NCBI GenBank assembly: GCA_040510575.1
Contig: JBEVIU010000127.1
Location: 1 to 6,999, forward strand
DNA length: 6,999 bases
Reading direction: 5' to 3'
DNA from: DASUMF01 sp040510575
Lineage (GTDB): Bacteria; Actinomycetota; Acidimicrobiia; IMCC26256; DASPTH01
The translations under genes and the position numbers were made by a program. The notes beneath the pieces are model-generated. The model ran no database searches. It was not told the DNA's origin and was given only the letters and a program-made list of their open reading frames with translations. This document shows positions 1-6,128 of this stretch, piece by piece; within the stretch, counting starts at the first letter, position 1, and each line of letters starts with the position of its first letter.

Positions 1-28
1 CGCCGTCCACGTCGGATCGGCACGCACC

Positions 29-80
29 CCGGCACGGGCCCGTCACGCGGGCACGTGCCGGTTGCGCGTGACAGGCCCGT
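29..80. repeat. Two overlapping, mutually exclusive inverted repeats upstream of the acyl-CoA synthetase
   Basis: Hairpin A pairs 29-42 with 48-61 (13 of 14 positions, one G/A mismatch at 37/53) around a 5-nt loop. Hairpin B pairs 34-49 with 65-80 (15 of 16 positions, mismatch 41/73) and carries a perfect 10-bp palindrome containing CACGTG (50-59) in its loop. The arms overlap, so only one hairpin can form at a time. No T-run follows, so a classic intrinsic terminator is not shown. It could be a U-less terminator of an upstream gene, an operator with dyad symmetry, or an attenuator-like switch in the leader of the next gene. The pairing is seen in the sequence; the function is unknown. Confidence 0.5.
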
Positions 81-111
81 CGCCCGAAGATGCCCCGCCC
101 GAGCTGCTTGC

Positions 112-116
112 AGGAG
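112..116 (+). promoter_or_regulatory. Ribosome binding site that decides the GTG start of the acyl-CoA synthetase
   Basis: AGGAG lies 9 nt before the GTG at 126. The alternative in-frame ATG at 90 has no comparable purine-rich element upstream and would add 12 residues that do not resemble the start of this family. The GTG is therefore preferred. An in-frame TGA at 69-71 bounds the reading frame. Confidence 0.75.
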
Positions 117-125
117 ATTCACGCC

Positions 126-1682
126 GTGGAATATCCGGAGACCGCGTTCCGCCCGACCATCCCCGACGCGCTGCACCACGCGGTCGAGATCTCGGGCTCC
201 CGCCCCTTCATCGTGACGCCGGCGCGTCGCATGACCTACGCCGAGGCCGAGGTCGGGTCACGGCACCTGGCCAAGCGGATGCTCGCGGCGGGCATGGGCA
301 AGGGCACTCGGGTCGGCCTCTACTTCACGTACGGCCAGGAGTGGGTCGTCGCGTGGCTGGCAGCGAGCCGCATCGGTGCGCTGGTCATGCCGCTCGCGAC
401 CACCTATCGCCCGTCGGAGATCCGCAAGGTCCTGCGCATCGGTGACATCGACACGCTGATCATGGCGAGCACTGTGCTCGGCAAGGACATGCAGCAGATG
501 CTCGAGGACAGCGTCCCCGGGCTCGCGGAGGCGACGGGTCCCGAGCTCTTCCTCGCCGACACGCCATCGTTGCGCTCCGTCTGGGTCACCGGCGACACCG
601 ACCGCGTGTGGGCGACGCCGGTCGACCTCGAGGCGGCGGCCGACCTCCCCGCTGGGATCACCGACGAGCTCCTCGCGCAGCTCGAAGCTGAGGTGGTGCC
701 CGCCGACCTCGCGCAGGTCACCTACACGTCGGGGTCGAGCGCCGACCCGAAGGGCGTGGTGCACACGCACGGCACGGTGATCCGCGCCACGGCGGGGATG
801 TCGGCGCTCATGGTCCCGGGCTCCGAGCCGCCGGTGTTCTTCTGTGCCTTCCCGTTCTTCTGGATCGGGGGCACCCTCATCCTCGGCGCGGCGCTCCAGA
901 CCGGCGCGACGGTGCTCGTGATCGAGCGCTTCGAGCCCGGCGCGGCGCTGGCGATGATCGAGGAGCACCAGGCGACGTCGGTGATGGGATGGCCGTCACT
1001 CATCCAGGCGATGCGCGACGACCCGTCGTTCGCCACCCGCAAGCTTCCCGAGATACCGGGGCTCACGATGGGCCCGGCCGACACCGCCCTCGCGTCGACG
1101 CCGGTCCCGGGTATCCCCGGGCACCGCGGCATGAGCGAAACGGTCGGCAACATCATGTCGGTGCAACACCGAGCGATCGATCCCGACACGGGCGACGACG
1201 TGCCCGACATGGAAGAGGGCGAGCTCCTCGTGCGCGGGTACGGCCTCATGCACGGGTACTACAAGAAGGAGCGCCACGAGGTCTTCGACGACGACGGCTG
1301 GTTGCACACCGGCGACCGCGTGTTCATCCACGGAGGCCGGCCCTACTTCGTGGGTCGCTTCACCGAGATGGTGAAGTCACAGGGCGCGAACGTCGCGCCG
1401 CGCGAGGTGGAGCTGTTCCTCGAGGAGACGTTCCCCGAGATCCTGTACGCCTTCGTCGTCGGGATGCCGCATCCCGAGCGGGGCGAGGAGGTCACCGCAG
1501 TGCTCGTCGCCGCGCAGGGCCACGAGATCGATGCCGCCGACGTGCAGCGCCGGTCGCGTGAGCAGATCTCGGGCTTCAAGGTGCCGACGCGCATCGAGAT
1601 CTGGAACGAGGCCGACGTGCCGTGGCTCGGATCGGGCAAGCCCGACAAGCTCGCGATCAGGACGCGCCTCGACGGCGGCTGA
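126..1682 (+). CDS. Acyl-CoA synthetase / AMP-dependent ligase (ANL superfamily)
   Basis: A 518-residue cytoplasmic adenylate-forming enzyme, normal length for the family. It should activate a carboxylic acid with ATP to an acyl-AMP and then transfer it to CoA. Visible core motifs in order are the phosphate-binding loop YTSGSSADPKGV (about 200-211), a GMSET segment at the A5 position (335-339), GWLHTGD (391-397, whose Asp should bind the AMP ribose), the hinge GRFTEMVKSQG (410-420), a GFKVP segment before the C-terminal strand, and the terminal GSGKPDK with the likely catalytic Lys505. The segment before A5 looks compressed, and the usual YGxTE reads RGMSE, so substrate cannot be read from these motifs. 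It sits 107 nt upstream of a Liv-type binding protein gene, suggesting that it activates the imported compound. Family assignment is firm; chain length or aromatic preference is unknown. Confidence 0.93.
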   Translation: MEYPETAFRPTIPDALHHAVEISGSRPFIVTPARRMTYAEAEVGSRHLAKRMLAAGMGKGTRVGLYFTYGQEWVVAWLAASRIGALVMPLATTYRPSEIRKVLRIGDIDTLIMASTVLGKDMQQMLEDSVPGLAEATGPELFLADTPSLRSVWVTGDTDRVWATPVDLEAAADLPAGITDELLAQLEAEVVPADLAQVTYTSGSSADPKGVVHTHGTVIRATAGMSALMVPGSEPPVFFCAFPFFWIGGTLILGAALQTGATVLVIERFEPGAALAMIEEHQATSVMGWPSLIQAMRDDPSFATRKLPEIPGLTMGPADTALASTPVPGIPGHRGMSETVGNIMSVQHRAIDPDTGDDVPDMEEGELLVRGYGLMHGYYKKERHEVFDDDGWLHTGDRVFIHGGRPYFVGRFTEMVKSQGANVAPREVELFLEETFPEILYAFVVGMPHPERGEEVTAVLVAAQGHEIDAADVQRRSREQISGFKVPTRIEIWNEADVPWLGSGKPDKLAIRTRLDGG

Positions 1683-1789
1683 GCCGATCTGCGCGCGGCG
1701 TGCGTCGGAGCCGTCACGTCCAGGGCGACGTAGGTCACGCACCGCGTTCCGCGCTGAATCCTCGGCCGCTTGCTGCCGATTGACGTCGC
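1683..1789. other. Intergenic gap with no clear signal
   Basis: The 107 nt between the ligase and the binding protein contain only weak symmetry, such as a 5-bp stem at 1716-1720/1727-1731. I see no T-run, no convincing -35/-10 pair and no good Shine-Dalgarno before the ATG at 1790. Read-through from the ligase gene is possible but not shown. Confidence 0.4.
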
Positions 1790-3139
1790 ATGAACGTCGG
1801 TTCCCGGTTCGCGGGCGCGCGCTCGCTCGTGGCAATGACCTTCATCGCGCTCACCGCATCGATCGTGACTGCCGGGTCGGGCGCCGTCGCCGGCGCGGCG
1901 ACCACGGGCAAGTGCGCGGACCCGTCGGGCGTCGTCAAGATCGGGATCTCCTACTTCGGCGGGGTCGAGAACAGCCTCGACGACATCGGCGCCGACGAGA
2001 CGGCCGAGATCACCCCGGCCACCAGAGCGATCCTCGATGGGTACAAGGCCGGGACCCAGGCGCTGAACGAGCAGGGCGGTCTCGCCGGATGCAAGGTCGA
2101 GCCGCTGATCTTCAACTTCTCGGCCGCGTCGTCGGACTTCAACCAGACGTCGCAACAGGAGTGTGCGGCGTTCACCCAGGACGACCACGTGATCGCTGTC
2201 TTCGCGACGGCCTACGAGACCCGCGTCGCCGTCGACTGCTTCGCGAAGGCAAAGACACCGTTCTTCACGACGGGCCTCAACTACCCCCCGACGTGTGGCG
2301 ACTACAAGGAGCACGCGGGATACGTGTACTCGGTCGCCGCAGTCGCGACGTGTCGCTTCGACTCGTTCATCGGGATGTGGAACACCGCGGGTCTGTTCCC
2401 GAAAGACGCGAAGGTCGGGATTCTCGCGATGGACGACGGTTCGGGCCAGGGCGAGCGCTTGGCGACAAGGGTGTGGACTCCCGAGCTGCGGCGCCTGAAG
2501 ATCCCGGTCGAGACGTTCGCGTACACCGGCGCGACCAACGCCGCGAACTTTGCCGATGTGAATGCGGCGCTCTCGAATGCGCTGCTGAAGTTCAAGGCCG
2601 ACGGCGTGAACGTCGTGCTCTTCACGCCGTCGGGCGGCCAGGGTGCCGCCGCGTTCCTTCCGCAGGCGCAGACCCAGGGCTTCTTCCCGAACTACGGGTT
2701 CACGAGCGCCGACGGCCTCCAGGTCGCGTCGACCCTCGGCGGCGGAGCGATCCACAAGGCGATCGCGATCTCGTGGGCGATCGCGGATCTGCCGCTCGCC
2801 GCGCAGCAGGCCCTGCCGACGAACCCGGCGATCGAGGCGTGCGCGTCCTGGTCCACACCGGCGACGATCGGACTCACCGGGTCGACGCCGTACTGCGACT
2901 TCCTCAACGTCCTCGGTGAAGGTCTGAAGGGCGCCACCAAGGCCGACGCGTCGTCGCTGCGCAAGGGCATCGACGCGTTGGGCACGAGCTTCGTCTCGTC
3001 GATGACCTACGAGGGGGCGACGAAGTTCGCTCGGCACCGCTACGACGGCGGCGCGCGAGCGATGATGCTCGAGTTCGACACCGCGTCGAAGACGTTCGTC
3101 CCCATGTCGGACGAAGGCTCGATCGTCACCGTGCCTTAG
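1790..3139 (+). CDS. Secreted type 1 periplasmic-binding protein, LivK/branched-chain amino acid ABC class
   Basis: A 449-residue extracytoplasmic solute-binding protein that should capture the cargo and deliver it to a Liv-type permease. The N-terminus has arginines at 6 and 11, a hydrophobic core at about 13-33 and a likely signal peptidase I site after AGAA (about residue 37). There is no lipobox, so it appears secreted rather than lipid-anchored. The mature part opens with a VVKIGISYF strand. It then shows the family pattern of a GYKAGTQALNEQGGLAGCKVE helix-turn (84-104), a DD(H)VIAVFA strand, and a second-lobe KVGILAMDDGSGQGERL segment (about 206-223). It has eight cysteines (42, 101, 125, 150, 169, 188, 351, 369), an even number that fits disulfides outside the cell. 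An in-frame TGA at 1781 excludes an earlier start; ATG 1790 lacks a strong Shine-Dalgarno. The ligand cannot be inferred from the sequence; the neighbouring CoA ligase suggests a carboxylate. Confidence 0.9.
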   Translation: MNVGSRFAGARSLVAMTFIALTASIVTAGSGAVAGAATTGKCADPSGVVKIGISYFGGVENSLDDIGADETAEITPATRAILDGYKAGTQALNEQGGLAGCKVEPLIFNFSAASSDFNQTSQQECAAFTQDDHVIAVFATAYETRVAVDCFAKAKTPFFTTGLNYPPTCGDYKEHAGYVYSVAAVATCRFDSFIGMWNTAGLFPKDAKVGILAMDDGSGQGERLATRVWTPELRRLKIPVETFAYTGATNAANFADVNAALSNALLKFKADGVNVVLFTPSGGQGAAAFLPQAQTQGFFPNYGFTSADGLQVASTLGGGAIHKAIAISWAIADLPLAAQQALPTNPAIEACASWSTPATIGLTGSTPYCDFLNVLGEGLKGATKADASSLRKGIDALGTSFVSSMTYEGATKFARHRYDGGARAMMLEFDTASKTFVPMSDEGSIVTVP

Positions 3140-3196
3140 CCGCGCGCCTGTCAACGCGCCCGAAATTCTGTGCTGCGCTTTGCATTTCGAAAGGCG

Positions 3197-3228
3197 CTGT
3201 GAAACGCTCGCTGACGGCGAGCTCACAG
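3197..3228 (+). terminator. Bulged stem-loop between the binding protein and lipoprotein genes (terminator or leader structure)
   Basis: CTGTGA (3197-3202) pairs with TCACAG (3223-3228), and GCTCGC (3206-3211) pairs with GCGAGC (3217-3222) around a 5-nt loop. This gives 12 base pairs with one 3-nt bulge (AAC). Only ATTT follows, then six G residues that look like a Shine-Dalgarno. It may end the binding-protein transcript 58 nt after its stop codon, or be a 5' leader structure controlling the lipoprotein-fusion-permease genes. A second, weaker hairpin (GCGCTTT with AAAGGCGC, one bulged base) lies just before it at about 3174-3197 and would overlap its first base. Confidence 0.45.
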
Positions 3229-3232
3229 ATTT

Positions 3233-3238
3233 GGGGGG
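3233..3238 (+). promoter_or_regulatory. G-rich Shine-Dalgarno-like element before an out-of-frame ATG
   Basis: A run of six G residues ends 4 nt before the ATG at 3243. It is the strongest ribosome-binding-site candidate in this gap, yet that ATG is not in the lipoprotein frame. It opens a 21-codon ORF instead. Confidence 0.4.
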
Positions 3239-3242
3239 AACG

Positions 3243-3308
3243 ATGACTGGCGCACGCACGTCGAACTGCGCCCCGTGCGTGCCCCTTGCAACGGTGTCCA
3301 TTCCCTGA
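3243..3308 (+). CDS. Possible 21-residue leader peptide upstream of the lipoprotein gene
   Basis: Starting at the ATG after the G-run, the frame encodes MTGARTSNCAPCVPLATVSI plus a final Pro and stops at TGA 3306-3308, which is 29 nt before the preferred lipoprotein start. It has a CxxC pair but no hydrophobic signal segment. A translated leader could couple ribosome flow to the upstream stem-loop or to the lipoprotein start. It could also be a chance ORF, or the sign of a single-base sequence error that hides the true lipoprotein start. No homology is recognised. The call rests on the ribosome binding site and position alone. Confidence 0.22.
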   Translation: MTGARTSNCAPCVPLATVSIP

Positions 3309-3337
3309 GGCCTCACGGCCGCGCGAGGTTCGAGCCA

Positions 3338-3847
3338 GTGTTCCCACGTCGAGCAACCCGGGTGTCACGACGCGGTTGGATCGTCGCGGCCGTCGTCGTT
3401 GCGGCTGCCGCGGCCGGCTGCAGCCCGCAAGGACTGGGGCTGCAGCAACCGACGCAGATCGAGAACCTCCGACCTGAGCTCTTCAGCAACGTCAAGATCC
3501 CGGTCACGATCTCATGGGACGAGGCGCGCCCGCTGAGCGACGGCGAGCGCTACATGGTGTTCGTCGACCGCAACCCGATGGCGCCCGACGAGTCGGTCCG
3601 CTCGCTCACCGACGACACGTGCAAGGCGACACCGGGATGTCCCGACAAGGCGTACCTGAACCAGAACTTCATCTTCCCCACCAGGGGAACGAGCATCGAG
3701 ATCGCGATCTTGCCGTTCCAGGGCTCCGTTCCGGTGCACGACCTGTACGACCTGCACAAGGCAACCGTCGTGATCGTCGACGCCGCAGGCGCGCGTGTCG
3801 GCGAAGAGTTCTGGACGAGGTCCTTCTACGCCAACCGGGAGGTGTGA
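3338..3847 (+). CDS. Small lipoprotein of unknown function in the transporter cluster
   Basis: A 169-residue protein I do not recognise. The N-terminus holds MFPRRATRVSRRGW, an Ala/Val-rich core and the lipobox AAGC with the lipidated Cys28, so it should be membrane-anchored on the outer face. SRRGWI weakly resembles a twin-arginine signal. The mature part is about 142 residues, with alternating strands suggestive of a beta-sandwich (KIPVTISWD, ERYMVFVDRN, TSIEIAILPF, ATVVIVDAAG) and one nearby Cys pair (DDTC...PGC) that could form a disulfide. Start choice: GTG 3338 has a GAGG 9 nt upstream. GTG 3362 (161 residues) is possible, and GTG 3275 would place too long a tail before the signal. The stop is 1 nt before the fusion gene, so the two are almost certainly co-translated. 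An accessory role beside the transporter is inferred from position only. Confidence 0.8.
   Translation: MFPRRATRVSRRGWIVAAVVVAAAAAGCSPQGLGLQQPTQIENLRPELFSNVKIPVTISWDEARPLSDGERYMVFVDRNPMAPDESVRSLTDDTCKATPGCPDKAYLNQNFIFPTRGTSIEIAILPFQGSVPVHDLYDLHKATVVIVDAAGARVGEEFWTRSFYANREV
3417..3446. repeat. Perfect 10-bp inverted repeat over the lipobox Cys codon
   Basis: GCTGCAGCCC (3417-3426) and GGGCTGCAGC (3437-3446) are exact reverse complements separated by 10 nt. Each arm also contains the palindrome GCTGCAGC. It lies inside the lipoprotein gene, starting at the lipobox Gly/Cys codons, and could fold in the mRNA. Codon constraint plus high GC may explain it by chance. Confidence 0.35.
3837..3842 (+). 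promoter_or_regulatory. Ribosome binding site that decides the GTG start of the MFS-ABC fusion
   Basis: GGGAGG sits 6 nt before the GTG at 3849 and lies within the last codons of the lipoprotein gene. It selects this start over an in-frame GTG at 3795, which would overlap the lipoprotein gene by 53 nt and has no better signal. Confidence 0.75.
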
Positions 3848-3848
3848 C

Positions 3849-6128
3849 GTGCCCGGGGACGATCAGCTGCAGGCGGTTCGCGAGGGCGAAGCCGCGATCG
3901 ATCTGATCGAGAAGGAGGCACACGAGCTTCGCGGCCGGAGCCTCGCGGCGCTGGGCTTCGGGTCCGAAGAGCCGGTCCCCTCGATGCGCGAGGGCATCCG
4001 CCGTGTCGGCGCGCGGTGGTCCACCCTCGTCAGGGTCGCGATCCTCGCCATCCCGTTGATGTTCCTGAACCTCGTCTACCTGCGCTTCGACATCGACATC
4101 GCGATGACGCTGGGCATCGACCCGCTCGGGTACGAGTACCCCGCCCTGCTGAACTCCCTCATCTCTCCGCTCGCGGTGATCGGGATCGTCGTTGCCGGGT
4201 TCGTCACCGCCGCGCTGGTGTTCAAGCGCCGGTGGCGTGGCTACGCGCTCGCGTTCTCGGCCTTCGGGTTCGCGGCGGCGTTGTGGTTCGCCGCCTGCTC
4301 CACGATCGACTGGGGTCTCGTCGCCGCCACTGCGCTGGCCGGCGTCTCGCTCGGCGCCGGGTACGCCTCGAGCGCATCGCTCGTCATGGACACCTACCCA
4401 CCCGACGTGCGGGTGCGTGCGATCACCACATGGGTCCTCGGCCTCGCCGGGGGCCTCGTGGTCGGCAATCTGGTCGTCTCGATCGGGGTCGATGCATGGT
4501 CGCTGACGTGGCGGGGCGTCCTGATGATCCTCGCCGGCATCGCGTCGCTGGTCGCCCTCGCGTCGATCGGGATCCGCGACCCAGGCGTCGGCAAGTTCGA
4601 CCTCGACCGCATCGACGACATCGTGCGAGCCAAGGTCGGGGAGCGGGGCACGCTGTCGGGCGAGCTGTCGGACGATGACGTCCGCATCGGGTTCGGCGAG
4701 CAGCTGCGTCAGCTGATGCAAACACGCGCCGCCACGTCGATGCTCATCGTGTTCTTCCTCTTCGGCACGGTGGCGGTGCCGTTCCAGGCGTTCATCAGCG
4801 CCTTCGTGGTCGCGCGCTACTCGTGGGATCTTTCCGATCGGTCGTGGTTGTTCACGTTGCTCGCCGTCGTCGGGTTGGTGCCGCTCCTCCTGATGCTGGT
4901 CAAGGGTGACGACTGGTTCCGCCGGAAGCCGACGCGGCTCCTGAACCTCGCCGGGCGCCTCGGGCTCATCGCAGGCGTCGCAACCCTCTTCGTCGCGTTC
5001 ATCGCCAACGAAGCGGTCACGGTGATCGGGCTCGTGCTCGCCTACATCGGGATCCCGCTGATCCTGGCCGTCGCCTACGTCGTGATGCAGTCGGTGGTCG
5101 AGCCGAGATTGCGCCCGCACGCCGCCGCAGTCGCGGCGGCGGCGATCGCCGGCGCCGTGCTCGGTGGCGGTGTGCTCGCCGGCCAGCTCGCCGACCGCTA
5201 CGGCGTCACCGCCTCGTTGGTGTTCTTCGCATTGAACTTCCTCGGCGTGAGCGCGTCGATGCGCACCGCGGCCGACGTGATGGACGACGAGGTTGCGGCG
5301 TTGGTCGAAGCCGAGACCCAACGCGAGGAGCTGCGCGTCAGGGTGTCGAGCGGTCAGCACTTTCCCCTGCTCGGATGTCGAAACATCGACTTCTCCTACG
5401 GGAAGCTGCAGGTGCTCTTCGGCGTCGACTTCACCGTCGACGACGGCGAACTCGTGGCCCTGTTGGGCACGAACGGCGCAGGAAAGTCGACCCTGCTCAA
5501 GGTCGTCTCGGGGATCGGCCTGCCCTCGCGCGGCAGCGTGCACTACCGCGGTGCCGACATCACCTACATGGACTCCGTGCGTCGCGTGCAGTTCGGCATC
5601 GCGCAGATGCCAGGCGGCCGTGCGGTGTTCGGCAACATGACGGTGGCGGAGAACCTCAAGATGCACGGCTTCACACTTCGCCGGTCGAAGGCGGCGATCG
5701 ATCGCGGGATGGACGCCACGTTCGACGCCTTCCCCGTGCTCGCCGAGCGCCGCAATCAGCCGGCGGCGACTCTGTCGGGTGGCGAACAGCAGATGTTGGC
5801 GCTCGGGAAGGCGTTCATCCTGCAGCCGCGCCTCCTGCTGATCGACGAGCTCTCGCTCGGGCTCGCGCCGCTCATCGTCGGCCAGCTCATCGCGATGGTG
5901 CGGCGCATCAACGAGACCGGCACGGCCGTCGTGGTGGTCGAGCAGTCGGTGAACATCGCGCTCACGCTCGTCGACCACGCCTACTTCATGGAACGCGGCG
6001 AGATGCGCTTCGACGGTGTCGCCAACGAACTGATCGAACGACCCGACCTCTTGCGCTCCGTCTTCCTCGAGGGTGCATCGAAGGGTCTCCAGGCAGTGGC
6101 GCCGGACAGCGTCGGGGAGCACGACTGA
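3849..6128 (+). CDS. Fusion of a 12-helix MFS-like membrane domain to a LivF-type ABC ATPase
   Basis: A 759-residue protein. Residues 1-57 are a soluble, charged N-terminal stretch. Residues 58-473 hold about 12 hydrophobic helices in two sets of six, split by a polar loop at 243-295. Both halves carry MFS-like loops: DTYPPDVRVR (181-190) after helix 4, and VEPRLRPHA (417-425) followed by a Gly/Ala helix and GQLADRYG (445-452). A linker (474-506) leads to an ABC domain (about 507-740) with Walker A GTNGAGKST (540-548), signature LSGGEQQ (642-648), Walker B LLLID with catalytic Glu667, a SLGLAP D-loop and VVEQS at the switch position (Gln699), as in LivF proteins. The Q-loop position reads MPGGR, with Gly589 where LivF proteins usually have Gln or Glu. 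It should power or regulate import with the downstream LivH-like permease. Whether the MFS part transports is unknown. Start and stop junctions show tight coupling to both neighbours. Confidence 0.92.
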   Translation: MPGDDQLQAVREGEAAIDLIEKEAHELRGRSLAALGFGSEEPVPSMREGIRRVGARWSTLVRVAILAIPLMFLNLVYLRFDIDIAMTLGIDPLGYEYPALLNSLISPLAVIGIVVAGFVTAALVFKRRWRGYALAFSAFGFAAALWFAACSTIDWGLVAATALAGVSLGAGYASSASLVMDTYPPDVRVRAITTWVLGLAGGLVVGNLVVSIGVDAWSLTWRGVLMILAGIASLVALASIGIRDPGVGKFDLDRIDDIVRAKVGERGTLSGELSDDDVRIGFGEQLRQLMQTRAATSMLIVFFLFGTVAVPFQAFISAFVVARYSWDLSDRSWLFTLLAVVGLVPLLLMLVKGDDWFRRKPTRLLNLAGRLGLIAGVATLFVAFIANEAVTVIGLVLAYIGIPLILAVAYVVMQSVVEPRLRPHAAAVAAAAIAGAVLGGGVLAGQLADRYGVTASLVFFALNFLGVSASMRTAADVMDDEVAALVEAETQREELRVRVSSGQHFPLLGCRNIDFSYGKLQVLFGVDFTVDDGELVALLGTNGAGKSTLLKVVSGIGLPSRGSVHYRGADITYMDSVRRVQFGIAQMPGGRAVFGNMTVAENLKMHGFTLRRSKAAIDRGMDATFDAFPVLAERRNQPAATLSGGEQQMLALGKAFILQPRLLLIDELSLGLAPLIVGQLIAMVRRINETGTAVVVVEQSVNIALTLVDHAYFMERGEMRFDGVANELIERPDLLRSVFLEGASKGLQAVAPDSVGEHD

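Noticed and set aside
3..71. Possible 3' end of an upstream gene stopping at TGA 69-71
   Set aside because: Only 22 codons are visible, with no recognisable sequence, and they run through the inverted repeats. A coding call cannot be supported.
62..445. 127-codon plus-strand frame at the left edge
   Set aside because: It overlaps the ligase N-terminus in another frame and has a Gly/Arg/Pro-rich product without motifs. The ligase frame has the good ribosome binding site.
1531..2919. Plus-strand 462-codon frame overlapping the ligase and the binding protein
   Set aside because: Arg-rich product without motifs. It overlaps two genes supported by family motifs in another frame.
3198..3227. TGTGA and TCACA half-sites resembling a CRP operator
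   Set aside because: The spacer is 20 nt rather than about 6, and the two half-sites are better explained as the outer stem of the bulged hairpin.
1343..3316. Minus-strand open frame of 657 codons opposite the ligase end and binding protein
   Set aside because: It spans two real plus-strand genes and their gap, is Arg-rich with no recognisable motif, and is an antisense shadow.
5120..5141. Perfect 9-bp inverted repeat with a 4-nt loop inside the fusion gene
   Set aside because: It lies in a run of Ala codons of a Gly/Ala-rich helix, and GCN repeats give such symmetry by chance.
3669..6122. Long minus-strand open frame of 817 codons opposite the MFS-ABC fusion
   Set aside because: Its product is a low-complexity mix of Arg, Asp, Glu, His and Gly with no domain, as expected for the antisense of GC-rich coding DNA. 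The plus strand has clear motifs.
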